Notes: generated by a model not told the origin, from the sequence alone. Counted from the first letter of the stretch, positions 22,397 through 31,824 are shown. The stretch is 55,629 bases of DNA from Caulobacter segnis (GCF_003243465.1 NZ_QFQZ01000024.1:1-55629), one strand, 5' to 3'. Made by a program: numbers and translations.

Positions 22397-24094
22397 ATGA
22401 CCGAGCAGACGACGGACGCCAAGGCTGGACCAGAGAAGAAGAGCCTGCTGCAGACTCTCGCCTTCTTCGGCGAGCGGCGCAGCCTGGTCATGCTCGGCCT
22501 GGGCTTTGCGTCCGGGCTTCCGTTCATGCTGATCTTCGACACCCTGTCGCTGTGGCTGCGCGACGCGGGCCTGTCGCTGGCGGTGATCGGCTTCTTCAGC
22601 CTGGCCACGCTGTCCTTCTCATTTAAGTTTCTCTGGGCGCCGCTTATCGACCGGGCCAAGGTCCCTGTCCTTCACCGCCTGCTGGGCCACCGGCGCGCGT
22701 GGATGCTGGTTTTCCAAAGCGCAATGGTCCTGGGCCTCTGGGCCATATCGACCATGAACCCCGCCCACCAGTTGGGCGTCCTGGCCGCCACCGCGGTAGT
22801 CGTCGGCTTCGCCACCGCCTCGCATGACATCGTGATCGACGCTTGGCGCATCGAGGTCGCCGACAAGGAAGAGCAGGGACCCATGGTGGTCGCCTACCAA
22901 TGGGGCTATCGCGTCGCCATGATCGCGGCCGGCGCTGCTCCGCTCCTCCTGGCCGAGCGTTATGGCTGGAATCTCTCCTACGCCGCGATGGGCGTGATCG
23001 TCGGGATTGGGATCCTGGCGACCCTGTGGGCCCCGCGCGAGGCTGAGCACAGCATCCGTCCGATCCCCACCGACGACGTCGATCAGCCGCGGATCTTGGA
23101 AGTGCTCGAATGGCTGGCTCGCCTCGCCGTCCTGCTTCTGGGCGCTCTGGCGCTGGGCTCCGGCCTCGCAGGCGACGCCTCCCTGCTGTCGAAGCTGATC
23201 GGCGGCGAAGCGCTGGCGACGGCCTGGACGGCCAAGCCGAACGGCGTCTGGCTACAGTTGCTCGGTGTGCTGGCTGGCTTGGCTATCGTCGTGATCGCCG
23301 CCTGGCCCATACCCAAGGTGCGCACCAAGCCCGGCGTCTACATGTCGAAGGCCTTCGGCGAGCCGCTGGGCGAGTTCCTGACCCGCTTCCAGGGCGTGGC
23401 CGGCCTAATCCTGGCGGCGATCTGCGTTTATCGTGTCTCGGACTTCGTGCTGAACATCATGAACCCGTTCTACCGGGACATGGGCTTCTCGCTGACCGAG
23501 ATCGCCGAGATCCGCAAAGTGTTCGGCATCATCGCGTCGATGATCGGGGTGTTCCTTGGCGGCGTGGTCGTCGCGCGCCTGGGCTTGATGAAGGCGTTGA
23601 TCATCGGAGCGTTCGCACAGCCGATCAGCAACCTGATGTTCGCCCTGTTGGCCATGAGTGGTCACAATATACCGATGCTGTTTACGGCCATCTGCCTTGA
23701 CAACATCGCCGGCGGGGTCGCCGGCACGGCCCTGATCGCCTACATGTCGAGCCTGACCTCGGCGGGCTTCACCGCCACCCAGTACGCCCTGTTCTCTTCG
23801 CTCTACGCCTTGCCCGGCAAGCTGGTCGCTTCGCAGTCCGGCCGCATCGTCGAAGCCTCGGCCCAGGCGGCCGAGCATGGCGGACCGATCGGCGTGCTCA
23901 AGGGACTGTTCACGCGCCTGCCGCCGGAAAGCTTCACCGCCGCCGGCGCCAAGCTCGGTGTCGGCGGCCCGGCCATGGCAGCCGGCTACACGGCCTTCTT
24001 CATCTACACGGCGCTGATCGGCGTGGTGGGCATCGTGCTGTCGTTCATGGTCGCGGCTCGCCAGAAGCCTGAGGAGACGCCTGCGTCGACTTAG
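22397..24094 (+). CDS. AmpG-like MFS permease
   Basis: 565-aa, roughly 12-helix inner-membrane transporter. The N-terminal MLGLGFASGLPFMLIFDTLSLWLRDAGLSL and SFSFKFLWAPLIDR, then ATASHDIVIDAWRIE, match the AmpG family, which imports anhydro-muropeptides for cell-wall recycling. The protein is longer than E. coli AmpG (491 aa), with an expanded loop around residues 225-300. ATG 22397 is used; the open frame extends 31 codons back into the kinase gene without homology. The substrate is inferred from family only. The stop overlaps the convergent protease by 4 nt. Confidence 0.85.
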   Translation: MTEQTTDAKAGPEKKSLLQTLAFFGERRSLVMLGLGFASGLPFMLIFDTLSLWLRDAGLSLAVIGFFSLATLSFSFKFLWAPLIDRAKVPVLHRLLGHRRAWMLVFQSAMVLGLWAISTMNPAHQLGVLAATAVVVGFATASHDIVIDAWRIEVADKEEQGPMVVAYQWGYRVAMIAAGAAPLLLAERYGWNLSYAAMGVIVGIGILATLWAPREAEHSIRPIPTDDVDQPRILEVLEWLARLAVLLLGALALGSGLAGDASLLSKLIGGEALATAWTAKPNGVWLQLLGVLAGLAIVVIAAWPIPKVRTKPGVYMSKAFGEPLGEFLTRFQGVAGLILAAICVYRVSDFVLNIMNPFYRDMGFSLTEIAEIRKVFGIIASMIGVFLGGVVVARLGLMKALIIGAFAQPISNLMFALLAMSGHNIPMLFTAICLDNIAGGVAGTALIAYMSSLTSAGFTATQYALFSSLYALPGKLVASQSGRIVEASAQAAEHGGPIGVLKGLFTRLPPESFTAAGAKLGVGGPAMAAGYTAFFIYTALIGVVGIVLSFMVAARQKPEETPAST

Positions 24095-24924
24095 ACCGCT
24101 AGGCACACCACCTGGGCGACCCGAAGATCGCGCCGCAGGCCGTCGGCCACGCGGCCGTAGTTGTCGGTGGTGATCGGCTCGCTCGACGCGAACTCCGACG
24201 GCGAAGGATGGCGGCGCGGTCCCAGCAAGGTCTTCAACGTCTCCGGCGCCGTCGTGTAGATGCGGCCACGACGCGGCGCCTCCGCCACCGTCACGCCGAT
24301 CACGCGCCCGGCCGCATCCAGCGCCGGCGCTCCGGACAGACCCGACAGCGTCCCCTTCAGGCTATCGGTGCGGCCTACCTCGGCCCAGACCAGAACCGGC
24401 TCGGTGCGGGCCCCGCGGCCATGGACCACCAGGTTCTCGCGCCCAAGCAGCCGAGACGCCGCCTCGCCCGGATGTCCTTGCGGGAAACCCGGATGATAGG
24501 CGCGCGCGCCGCGGCGCAGCGGTTGGTCGATGCCCAGAGGCACGGCCGGCGCGCCCCCCTCGGTGGTCAGGAGCGCCGCATCGGCGCGCGGGTCGACATG
24601 GACCTTGGCAGCCACGCCCCGCCCGTCTGCGACGACGATCGCCGCCTGCTTGCAGCCGTCGACCACGTGGCGCGCGGTCAGCCAGGCGCCGTCATCGCCG
24701 ATGGAGAAGGCCGTGCCCGATCCAGGCTCCGGCCGCTCGGGCACCTGCACCACGATCGAGGGGTCAAACGGGGAAGACGGCCCCAGGGGCAGCCCCTCCT
24801 CGCCCGGCACGGGTGGCGGCGGCGGCGGCGCATCGGAGCGCTCCTGGCGACCGACGGCGACGACCAGCAAGGCGCTGACCACCACCGCATAGACCAGCCA
24901 GTCAGGGAGCTTGGGGAAATGCAC
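24091..24924 (-). CDS. membrane-anchored trypsin-like serine protease
   Basis: 277 aa. An N-terminal membrane anchor (DWLVYAVVVSALLVVAVG, residues 8-25) and a Pro-rich linker (PPPPPPVPG) precede an S1C-type protease domain. The triad is intact: His in WLTARHVVDGC, Asp in PRADAALL and Ser in GLSGAPALDAAGRV. There is no PDZ domain. It is probably periplasmic. This contrasts with the HtrA-like protein at 11.4 kb, which has lost its triad. It begins 19 nt downstream of the DUF350 gene's end. Confidence 0.88.
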   Translation of the reverse strand: MHFPKLPDWLVYAVVVSALLVVAVGRQERSDAPPPPPPVPGEEGLPLGPSSPFDPSIVVQVPERPEPGSGTAFSIGDDGAWLTARHVVDGCKQAAIVVADGRGVAAKVHVDPRADAALLTTEGGAPAVPLGIDQPLRRGARAYHPGFPQGHPGEAASRLLGRENLVVHGRGARTEPVLVWAEVGRTDSLKGTLSGLSGAPALDAAGRVIGVTVAEAPRRGRIYTTAPETLKTLLGPRRHPSPSEFASSEPITTDNYGRVADGLRRDLRVAQVVCLAV

Positions 24925-24943
24925 CGGGACGCCCCGCGTCCGC

Positions 24944-25372
24944 TCAGCCCGCCACGGCGGCGGCTAGGATCAGCGCCGTGGCCAGCTTGGCGCCGACCAG
25001 CAGGGCCGCCGCGGAGATCTCGCCATCCTGGATGCGCTCCGGAAGTCCCTTCAGCACCATGTCGGTGCAGCGAAAGACCAGCAACTGCACGGCGGTGGTC
25101 GCCGCGCCCCAGATGACGATCTCGACCACCGACGTCGCGGCGCTCAGCGACACGGCGAGCGGAATGGCCAGCCCCACCATCACCCCGCCGAGCGACAGGG
25201 CGGCCGCCGAGTTGCCCTCGCGGATCAGGGTGATTTCCTTATGCGGCGTCATCAGCGCGTAGAGCGCCGTCCCCAGGATCAGCATGAGCAGGGTCACGCC
25301 CGCGTGCAGCAGGGTGATCGGAAAGCCGGTGGCGAACGCCTGAACCTCAGGCGACTGGAGCTGTGACGGCAT
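24944..25372 (-). CDS. DUF350 family membrane protein
   Basis: 142 aa with four hydrophobic helices and the DUF350 (UPF0719) duplicated two-helix pattern: ITLLHAGVTLLMLILGTALYALMTPHKEITLIREGNSAAALSLGGVMVGLAIPLA and VLKGLPERIQDGEISAAALLVGAKLATALI. The function is unknown. It lies between rlmN and the protease gene. Confidence 0.88.
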   Translation of the reverse strand: MPSQLQSPEVQAFATGFPITLLHAGVTLLMLILGTALYALMTPHKEITLIREGNSAAALSLGGVMVGLAIPLAVSLSAATSVVEIVIWGAATTAVQLLVFRCTDMVLKGLPERIQDGEISAAALLVGAKLATALILAAAVAG

Positions 25373-25495
25373 CGACGCGAACTACCCCCGAAAGGTGCGG
25401 CTCACTGACTAACACGGCGAACCGAGCCTTGCGTAGAGGGCGCGTGGACGGAACGATAACTTGCAGAAGCTCTTCGTCCAGGCGGGCGGAGCCTT

Positions 25496-26707
25496 TTAAG
25501 CCGCCTCGTCGTCGTCCTCGCTGAGCACGCCAGCCATGGCCGCCAGGGAGAGCTTGCGCAGCGCCGAGGCGCGGACCTTCTCGCTCTCGCTCTTCAGCTG
25601 GCCGCAGGCGGCCAGGATATCGCGGCCGCGAGGCGTGCGGATCGGCGAGGAATAGCCGGCCTTGTTGAGGATCGCGGCGAACGCCTCGATCGTCGCCCAG
25701 TCCGAGCACTGATAATCGCTGCCCGGCCACGGATTGAACGGGATCAGGTTGATCTTGGCGGGGATGCCCTTGATCAGCTTCACCAAGGCGCGTGCCTCGT
25801 CGGGACTGTCGTTGACGCCCTTCAGCATCACGTACTCGAAGGTCACGCGGCGGGCGTTCGACAGGCCGGGATAGGCGCGGATACCGGCCATCAGCTCGGC
25901 GATCGGGTACTTCTTGTTCAGCGGCACCAGCACGTCGCGCAGGGCGTCGTTGGTGGCGTGGAGGCTAATCGCCAGCATGGCCTGGGTGGTCTCGCCAAGC
26001 TTGCCCAGCATCGGCACGACGCCAGAGGTCGAGACCGTGATCCGCCGACGTGAGATACCGATGCCCTCGTTGTCGCTGATGATCTCGATCGCGTCGGCGA
26101 CCTGGCCTAGATTGTAGAGCGGCTCGCCCATGCCCATGAACACGATGTTCGAGAGCACGCGGTCTTCCTTGTCCGAAGGCCATTCGCCCAAGTCGTCCTT
26201 GGCCACCTGGACCTGGGCGACGATCTCGGCGGTCGTCAGATTGCGAACCAGCGGCTGGGTGCCGGTGTGGCAGAAGCTGCAGTTCAGGGTGCAGCCCACT
26301 TGGCTCGACACGCACAAGGCGCCGGCGCGACCGACGCCAGGAATGTAGACGCTTTCGACCTCGATGCCAGGCGCCATGCGGATCAGCCACTTGCGGGTGC
26401 CGTCCTGGCTGACCTGACGCTCGACGATCTCGGGACGAGCGATCGTGAAGGCCTCGGCCAGCCGCGCGCGCGTTTCCTTGGCCACGTCGCTCATCGCCGC
26501 GAAATCGGTGACACCGCGATGATGCATCCAGCGGAAGATTTGCGTCGCGCGCATCTTGGCCTTGCCGTGCTCGACCACGCCGCTCTCGACCAAGGCGGCG
26601 ACCAGCTGCGGGCGCGTGAGACCCGACAGGTTGACCAGCGGCTTGGTGACGGGGGTTACGGGCGCAGCGTCGGATGAGACGCGCGACAGGTCGAGGGTGA
26701 CGCTCAA
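25496..26707 (-). CDS. rlmN: dual-specificity 23S rRNA A2503/tRNA A37 C2-methyltransferase
   Basis: Radical SAM enzyme that methylates C2 of A2503 in 23S rRNA and A37 of some tRNAs. 403 aa. The cluster motif is CTLNCSFC, preceded by SSQVG; the second methyl-carrying Cys is in RGRDILAACGQL near the end. MGMGEPLYN and the HATNDALRDVLVPLN segment are typical. The start is a TTG at 26707, giving MSVTLDLSRVSS. The roughly 40-residue acidic C-terminal tail is an alphaproteobacterial feature. Confidence 0.97.
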   Translation of the reverse strand: MSVTLDLSRVSSDAAPVTPVTKPLVNLSGLTRPQLVAALVESGVVEHGKAKMRATQIFRWMHHRGVTDFAAMSDVAKETRARLAEAFTIARPEIVERQVSQDGTRKWLIRMAPGIEVESVYIPGVGRAGALCVSSQVGCTLNCSFCHTGTQPLVRNLTTAEIVAQVQVAKDDLGEWPSDKEDRVLSNIVFMGMGEPLYNLGQVADAIEIISDNEGIGISRRRITVSTSGVVPMLGKLGETTQAMLAISLHATNDALRDVLVPLNKKYPIAELMAGIRAYPGLSNARRVTFEYVMLKGVNDSPDEARALVKLIKGIPAKINLIPFNPWPGSDYQCSDWATIEAFAAILNKAGYSSPIRTPRGRDILAACGQLKSESEKVRASALRKLSLAAMAGVLSEDDDEAA

Positions 26708-26790
26708 GGGGGTGTCCGGATCTTCGGGGTCGAGGCGGACATATAGCAGGTCCAGGCCGGTTTTCCAAAAGGCCGCGACGTCGCGGGCGC

Positions 26791-27591
26791 TCAGACCTTC
26801 CGGAAGCGGCTTCCCTGGTTGGCCATCAAGGCCAGGGCCCAGTCGTCGGGCAGGACCTTGGCCACGGCGGCGATCGCCTTATTGGGCGAGCCCGGCACGC
26901 AGATCGGGCGATTGGCCTCGGCCGCCTCGTAACCGGCGGCCGCGACCTCGTCGGCGCCCAGCCACATCCAGTTCGGCACGCCCTGGCTGACCTGGGCGCG
27001 CGTGCCGTTGACGTCGTGGAACTCGGAATAGGTGAAGCCCGGGCACAGCGCGCTGACATGCACGCCGGTCGACAGGTTCTCCAGGTGCAGGCTCTGGGAG
27101 AACTTCACCAGAAAGCCCTTGGTGGCGGCGTACAGCGTATGGCCGGCGGCGCCAGGCACCAGGCCTGCCAGCGAGGCGACGTTGGTGATCCGCCCGAACC
27201 GGCGTTCGACCATGCCCGGCAGCACCTTGTGGGTCATCTCGCAGACCGAGGTCAGCATGACCTGCAGGAAGGTCGCCTGATCGGCCCAGCTCGTCGTCGC
27301 ATAGGTCCCGGGCAAGCCATAACCAGCGTTGTTGACCAGGGCGTCGACCACCCGGCCCTGCTCGGCGACGGCGGCCAACACCGTATCGACGCCGGTGGGG
27401 TCGGAAAGATCGGCGGCCACGACATAGGCCTCGCCGCCGGAGCGCAGCTTGATCTCCGCGGCCAGGGCCTCAAGACGCTCGGCGCGGCGGGCGGTCAGCA
27501 CCACGTCATAGCCATGGCTGGCGTAGATGCGGGCGGAGGCGGCGCCGATGCCGGCGGAAGCGCCGGTAATCAGGGCGAGACGGCGAGCCAT
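26791..27591 (-). CDS. short-chain dehydrogenase/reductase
   Basis: 266 aa classical SDR. The Rossmann cofactor loop is TGASAGIGAASA near residue 9, followed by ADLSDP, NNAGYG, and the catalytic Ser (VASLAG), Tyr and Lys (YAATKGFL). ARR after the second strand suggests NADP preference. The substrate is unknown. ATG 27591 is chosen as it starts directly before the first beta-strand; the open frame extends upstream without homology. Confidence 0.92.
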   Translation of the reverse strand: MARRLALITGASAGIGAASARIYASHGYDVVLTARRAERLEALAAEIKLRSGGEAYVVAADLSDPTGVDTVLAAVAEQGRVVDALVNNAGYGLPGTYATTSWADQATFLQVMLTSVCEMTHKVLPGMVERRFGRITNVASLAGLVPGAAGHTLYAATKGFLVKFSQSLHLENLSTGVHVSALCPGFTYSEFHDVNGTRAQVSQGVPNWMWLGADEVAAAGYEAAEANRPICVPGSPNKAIAAVAKVLPDDWALALMANQGSRFRKV

Positions 27592-27649
27592 GCGGTCGAT
27601 CCGGTCAGAGCAAAACTTCGCCGGACAGCAGCACGGCCGATGATTTGGT

Positions 27650-28444
27650 TCAAGCCGCGCCGCCGCGCGCCACGAACCAGCCGTTGCGGAAGCCCTGATC
27701 AGCCTTGCCATAGGTGAACGGCGAGCCGTCCGGCTGGGTGAAGGTCCCGCCGGCGGCGACCAGCACGGCGTGGGCGGCGGCGGTGTCCCATTCGGACGTT
27801 GGACCATGGCGCGGATAGATGTCGGCCGCGCCCTCGGCGATGCGACACATCTTGATCGAGGAATCCATGGCGGTGCGCAGGTCGAAGCCATACTCGGCGG
27901 CCAGTTCCGCGGCCTTCTCCTCGCGCATGGTGTGGCTGATCAGGCCGAGGGCCCGACCGGCCGGCCAAGGGCGCACACGTGCTGGGGCCTCGGCCGCATC
28001 GGGGCTCGTGCGTTTCATCGTCCCCGCGGCGGTCGTGTACCAGACTTCGCCCGTGGCGGGCGCACAGACGGCGCCGGCCACCGGCAGGCCGTTCTCGATC
28101 AGGCCGATGTTTACGGTGAAGTTCGGATCGCCGCGCACGAAGGCCTTGGTGCCGTCGACTGGATCCACCAGGAAGAAGCGCGAACCGACGGCGTCGGGCG
28201 TGCCGAACTCGCTGGCGTGCTCCTCGGAAATCACCGCGACGCCGGGAAACGCCTCAGCCAGGCGCTGCAGGATCAGGTGCTCGCCCGCGCGATCGGCCTC
28301 GGTAACCGGGCTCTCGTCCGCCTTCTGAGCGACGGCCAGCTCCGTCCGCCAGAACGGCAGGATGATCGTGGCGGCCTCCTCGGTGATCCGCGCCAAGGCG
28401 GGGCCCCAGTCGGCCAATTGCTGAATCGTGGCGGTGTCGCTCAT
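27650..28444 (-). CDS. cysQ: 3'(2'),5'-bisphosphate nucleotidase CysQ
   Basis: Mg-dependent phosphatase removing the 3' phosphate of PAP/PAPS, recycling by-products of sulfate assimilation and sulfotransfer. 264 aa. Inositol-monophosphatase-family motifs: SPVTEADRAGE, ISEEHAS, DPVDGTKAFVRGDPNF and WDTAAAHAVLVAAGG. ATG 28444 overlaps the stop of the DUF3553 gene (ATGA). A sulfotransferase-like gene lies 2.2 kb away, which would produce PAP. Confidence 0.93.
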   Translation of the reverse strand: MSDTATIQQLADWGPALARITEEAATIILPFWRTELAVAQKADESPVTEADRAGEHLILQRLAEAFPGVAVISEEHASEFGTPDAVGSRFFLVDPVDGTKAFVRGDPNFTVNIGLIENGLPVAGAVCAPATGEVWYTTAAGTMKRTSPDAAEAPARVRPWPAGRALGLISHTMREEKAAELAAEYGFDLRTAMDSSIKMCRIAEGAADIYPRHGPTSEWDTAAAHAVLVAAGGTFTQPDGSPFTYGKADQGFRNGWFVARGGAA

Positions 28445-28629
28445 GCCTGTCCCCGGGGATCGTCGCCGACGAACTCCAGCCGGATGCGGCGGCCATCGAT
28501 CATCTGCTTTCCCGCCTCTTCGAAGTTGACGGTAACCCTGTGGCCGATCACGGACTGAACCTGTCCCAAACCCCAATCGGGCTTGTCGGGATGGCGCACC
28601 AGGACGCCCGGCTCTAGAAACGGATCCAT
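28441..28629 (-). CDS. DUF3553 small protein
   Basis: 62 aa: MDPFLEPGVLVRHPDKPDWGLGQVQSVIG and VTVNFEEAGKQMID are the DUF3553 pattern, a small beta-rich domain related to those appended to UvrD-like helicases. AGGAAG precedes the ATG at 28629, so a longer upstream start is unlikely. Coupled to cysQ by overlap. The function is unknown. Confidence 0.85.
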   Translation of the reverse strand: MDPFLEPGVLVRHPDKPDWGLGQVQSVIGHRVTVNFEEAGKQMIDGRRIRLEFVGDDPRGQA

Positions 28630-28694
28630 GGCCGCTTCCTGTAGAGGCAAGGCCCAGTTTCCCAAAGCCTCAAATCACGGCAGAGTCCGCCGCC

Positions 28695-29372
28695 ATGACC
28701 GATACCGTCCCCGAGACCCCGGCGTCCGCGCCTCCGCAGATCGACGTGCAAGGCCCCGATTTCGCCGCCATGCTGGCCGCCCGCCTGTGTCATGACTTCA
28801 TCAGCCCGGCCAGCGCGATCGTCTCGGGCCTGGACCTGCTTGAAGATCCTGCGGCTCAGGACATGCGCGACGACGCGATGAACCTGATCGCCTCCTCGGC
28901 TCGCAAGCTGGCGGATTTGCTGCAGTTCACGCGCGTGGCCTTTGGGGCCTCCGCCTCGGCGGAGAACTTCGACAGCCGAGAACTGGAGAAGCTGGCGCAG
29001 GGCGTGTTCGCCCATGTGCGACCCACCCTGAACTGGGCGATCGAACCCCAGGCCATGAACAAGCCCTCGGCCCGCGCGGTGCTCAACATCGCCCAGATCG
29101 CCGCCAGCGCCCTGCCAGCGGGCGGCGTAGCGACGATCAAGGGCGTGAACGCCGACGGCCGCTTCTCGATCATCGCCGAGGCGATCGGCGCCCGCGCGCG
29201 TCTCCGGCCGGAAGTGCTGGCGGGGCTGAAGGGAGAGCCGCTCGCCGAGGGCCTTGGCGGCCCCTGGGTGCAGGCGGCCTATCTGAACGCCCTGGTTCGG
29301 GCCGCCGGCGGTCAAATCGCCGTCGAGGTGGGCGAGGAACGCGCGTCCGTGGCCGCCTGGGTGCCGGCCTAG
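28695..29372 (+). CDS. chpT: histidine phosphotransferase ChpT
   Basis: In Caulobacter, ChpT passes phosphate from CckA to the master regulator CtrA and to CpdR, so it governs cell-cycle progression. 225 aa. The phospho-acceptor His is H33 in ARLCHDFISPASAIVSGLDLL, in the helical dimerisation domain; the C-terminal half is a degenerate HATPase-like fold (ending AVEVGEERASVAAWVP) that no longer binds ATP. It starts 65 nt from the divergent DUF3553 gene. It is followed by receiver and cheR genes. Confidence 0.97.
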   Translation: MTDTVPETPASAPPQIDVQGPDFAAMLAARLCHDFISPASAIVSGLDLLEDPAAQDMRDDAMNLIASSARKLADLLQFTRVAFGASASAENFDSRELEKLAQGVFAHVRPTLNWAIEPQAMNKPSARAVLNIAQIAASALPAGGVATIKGVNADGRFSIIAEAIGARARLRPEVLAGLKGEPLAEGLGGPWVQAAYLNALVRAAGGQIAVEVGEERASVAAWVPA

Positions 29373-29442
29373 CACCTTCGAGCGCGGCAAACCGCTCCTT
29401 AACCAGAGGTCTGCATTGTGGGCGTCTGGATTGGAGCAAGCC

Positions 29443-29808
29443 GTGAAGACCTGCCTGGTGGTCGACGACAGCCGGGTGATCCGCAAGGTCGCCCGCCGAG
29501 TCCTTGAGGACATCGGCTTCGACATCGCCGAGGCTTCCGACGGCATGGAAGCTCTGGCCTGGTGTCGCGCGGCTATGCCCGACGCGGTGCTGCTCGACTG
29601 GAACATGCCCGTGATGAACGGGCTGGAGTTCCTTCGTCTCCTGCGACGGGAACGCGACGGCAAGACGCCCAAGGTCATCTTCTGCACGGTCGAGAACAGC
29701 GTCGACCGCATTCGCGAGGCGCTGGACGCCGGCGCCGACGAGTACATCATGAAGCCGTTCGACGGCGACATCATCCAGGCGAAGTTCGCCCAGGCGGGCC
29801 TTCTGTGA
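29443..29808 (+). CDS. CheY-like single-domain response regulator
   Basis: 121-aa stand-alone receiver. It has the acidic pair D8-D9 (VVDDSRVIRK), phospho-acceptor D52 (LLDWNMPVMNG), T82 (FCTVENS) and K104 (YIMKPF). The GTG at 29443 follows GGAG by 6 nt and gives the standard CheY length; a TTG nine codons earlier is less likely. The stop overlaps cheR (GTGA). The position between chpT and cheR fits the receiver that I recall being called cheYIII in Caulobacter, but the name is from memory. Confidence 0.93.
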   Translation: MKTCLVVDDSRVIRKVARRVLEDIGFDIAEASDGMEALAWCRAAMPDAVLLDWNMPVMNGLEFLRLLRRERDGKTPKVIFCTVENSVDRIREALDAGADEYIMKPFDGDIIQAKFAQAGLL

Positions 29809-30635
29809 CGCCCGAGCACATCGATCTTCTGGCGGCGCTCGGGCGCGCGCGGGCCGGCGTGCGCGTCGATGTCGAAAAGCCCTACCTGATCGAAAGCCGC
29901 CTGACCCCGCTCGTTCGCCGGGAAGGGTTCGAGAGCATCGAGGCCCTCATCGACGAGCTCCGCGCCAAGCGCGAAGAGCGACTGATCTGGGCGGTCGTGG
30001 AGTCGCTCTGTCGCACGGACACGACCTTCTTTCGCGGCCGCGAAGCCTTCGACGCGCTGCGAGACAGCGTCCTGCCCGCGCTATCGCATCGCCGCGACAC
30101 GCCGCTGCGGATCTGGAGCGCGGCCTGCGCCACTGGCCAGGAGGTCTATTCCCTGGCGATGACCGCCGCCGAGGCCACGGAGCTCGCCGCCGGTGCTCGG
30201 TTCGAATTGTTCGGCTCGGACCTCTCCGAACGTTGCCTGGAAAAAGCCCAGAGCGGGCTCTACACCCAGTTCGAAGTCCAGCGCGGCCTGCCCATCCGGA
30301 TGCTGGTGAAGTACTTCGAGAGCCAGGATGACACCTGGACGATCTCGCCGCGCCTTCGCCAGATGGTTCGCTGGCGTCGGATCAACCTGCTTTCGGATCT
30401 GTCGGCGCTGGGCCTGTTCGACGTCATCCTCCTGCGGAACGTGCTGCGCAACATGGCCGCGCCGCTGCGCGGGAAGATCGTGCGAAGCCTGGCCGACCGG
30501 CTTTCGCCCGATGGCGTTCTGGTGCTGGATCCGGAAGACGATGTCTCCGGCCTGACCGACCGGCTCGTCGCCGCGCCGGGGAACGCAGGGATCTACCTCC
30601 GCGACCCATCGATCGCGCGCCTTGTGGCCGCCTAG
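29805..30635 (+). CDS. cheR: CheR-type chemoreceptor methyltransferase
   Basis: 276 aa SAM-dependent methyltransferase that methylates receptor glutamates. The N-terminal CheR helical domain (RLTPLVRREGFESIEALID, then ESLCRTDTTFFRG) precedes the SAM-binding WSAACATGQEVYSLAM, GSDLSERCLEKA and FDVILLRNVLRNM. The usual N-F/C-R in the latter motif is altered to LRNVLRN. The GTG start overlaps the receiver stop. No chemoreceptor lies beside it. Confidence 0.93.
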   Translation: MTPEHIDLLAALGRARAGVRVDVEKPYLIESRLTPLVRREGFESIEALIDELRAKREERLIWAVVESLCRTDTTFFRGREAFDALRDSVLPALSHRRDTPLRIWSAACATGQEVYSLAMTAAEATELAAGARFELFGSDLSERCLEKAQSGLYTQFEVQRGLPIRMLVKYFESQDDTWTISPRLRQMVRWRRINLLSDLSALGLFDVILLRNVLRNMAAPLRGKIVRSLADRLSPDGVLVLDPEDDVSGLTDRLVAAPGNAGIYLRDPSIARLVAA

Positions 30636-30637
30636 AC

Positions 30638-31723
30638 CTAGGCGCGCTTGAGGCGCGCCTGCAGTCGCGCCAACGCCGCCCCGCCCGCAAGGCCGCCCAG
30701 CGTCTCGCCCATCCGCGCCAGCGGTCCCGCCTGACTAGGCGGCAGCGCCGCAAACGCCGGCGCCAGCTTGCGGAACAGGATCGGGTGCGCGTCTGGACCG
30801 ACGATCGCCTGGTGCAGTCCCATCGCCTCGACGACCGATCGAGCGGCCTTACGCCAAGCGATCGGCGGCGCCACGCCGTGCGGGGTCGGCGCACGGCAAT
30901 CAGAAAAGTCGGGCTTGAGGCCGCATCCGCGTGCGATCGCCGACTCCACCTCGCGGGCGTAGGCCTGGTCGCGGGCCAACCGATCGACGTCGACGACAAG
31001 ATCGGCGTGGGGCAACGCCTTCAGGTGCGACGCCAGCCAGACCGCGAGAAAAGCTTGGAACGAGAGGCTGGCGGGGCTGCGCTTGAACCTGCGCCGAACA
31101 TTAGCCAAGCGCTCGGCCAGCGTTCCAGAACCAGGAGTCCCGACACCCAAGATCCGATCGGCGACATCGCCCCAGCCAGACATCTCGGACAACAGAAGGT
31201 AGTGGCAGAGCTCGAAATAGGTCGGTCGCGGACGCTTCCGCAGCGAGTAGAAGGAAAGCCATTGCTGGACGGGATCGCGAACCAGCACGACATGGAACCC
31301 GCCGAACCGCCGCTTAAGCCAGCCAGCGCGTCCCAGCGTCCGGCAACAGGCCAGAACCGGGGTTTCGCCTAGGCCCCGCGCCGTGTCTATCAGGCCCTCG
31401 ACATAGGCTTGCTGGGCCAGATCGCTGGCTTCAGGCTCAATCCAGAAGCGGTCGAGGGCGAAGCTGGGGTCGAACCGGCCCACGCCGCCTCGGGGATCGA
31501 GGACAGGCTCGAACTCCTTGAGATAGGGCTCGTCGCCGCCCGGATGACGCAGGCCGCTGTTCTTAGGCGTCTCGGCGCGGAGGTCGTCGCAAGTCATCCG
31601 CGCGAGCTGCTCGTGCCAGGGCTCGTAATAGGCGCGAACGCCCGGCATGACACGAAAGCGATGCCAAATGTACGTGCTGGAGCATCGCCAGCCGCTATGA
31701 ATAAACAGAACCTTGTTCAGCAA
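30638..31723 (-). CDS. sulfotransferase-like protein
   Basis: 361 aa. The N-terminus VLFIHSGWRCSSTYIWHRFR resembles the 5'-phosphosulfate-binding loop of PAPS-dependent sulfotransferases, and HVVLVRDPVQQWLSFYSLRKR resembles the 3'-phosphate-binding segment (RDPxxxxxS). The rest is helical. The acceptor is unknown. A TTG at 31723 preceded by GGAGGGG is favoured because homology begins right after it; an ATG 16 codons upstream lies in an AT-rich patch and has no ribosome site. The gene stops 2 nt beyond the convergent cheR. Identification rests on motifs only. Confidence 0.6.
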   Translation of the reverse strand: MLNKVLFIHSGWRCSSTYIWHRFRVMPGVRAYYEPWHEQLARMTCDDLRAETPKNSGLRHPGGDEPYLKEFEPVLDPRGGVGRFDPSFALDRFWIEPEASDLAQQAYVEGLIDTARGLGETPVLACCRTLGRAGWLKRRFGGFHVVLVRDPVQQWLSFYSLRKRPRPTYFELCHYLLLSEMSGWGDVADRILGVGTPGSGTLAERLANVRRRFKRSPASLSFQAFLAVWLASHLKALPHADLVVDVDRLARDQAYAREVESAIARGCGLKPDFSDCRAPTPHGVAPPIAWRKAARSVVEAMGLHQAIVGPDAHPILFRKLAPAFAALPPSQAGPLARMGETLGGLAGGAALARLQARLKRA

Positions 31724-31824
31724 GCCGCCGCCCCTCCAGACGACGACGATCTGCTGCGTGTTTTTCAACATTATATCGCAGCGACCCTGTTATTTTTCGG
31801 CGCAGCAATATTCCCAACACGAAA

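Noticed and set aside
25448..25470. GGAAC on the plus strand near the rlmN end
   Set aside because: No CGTT at 16 or 17 nt.
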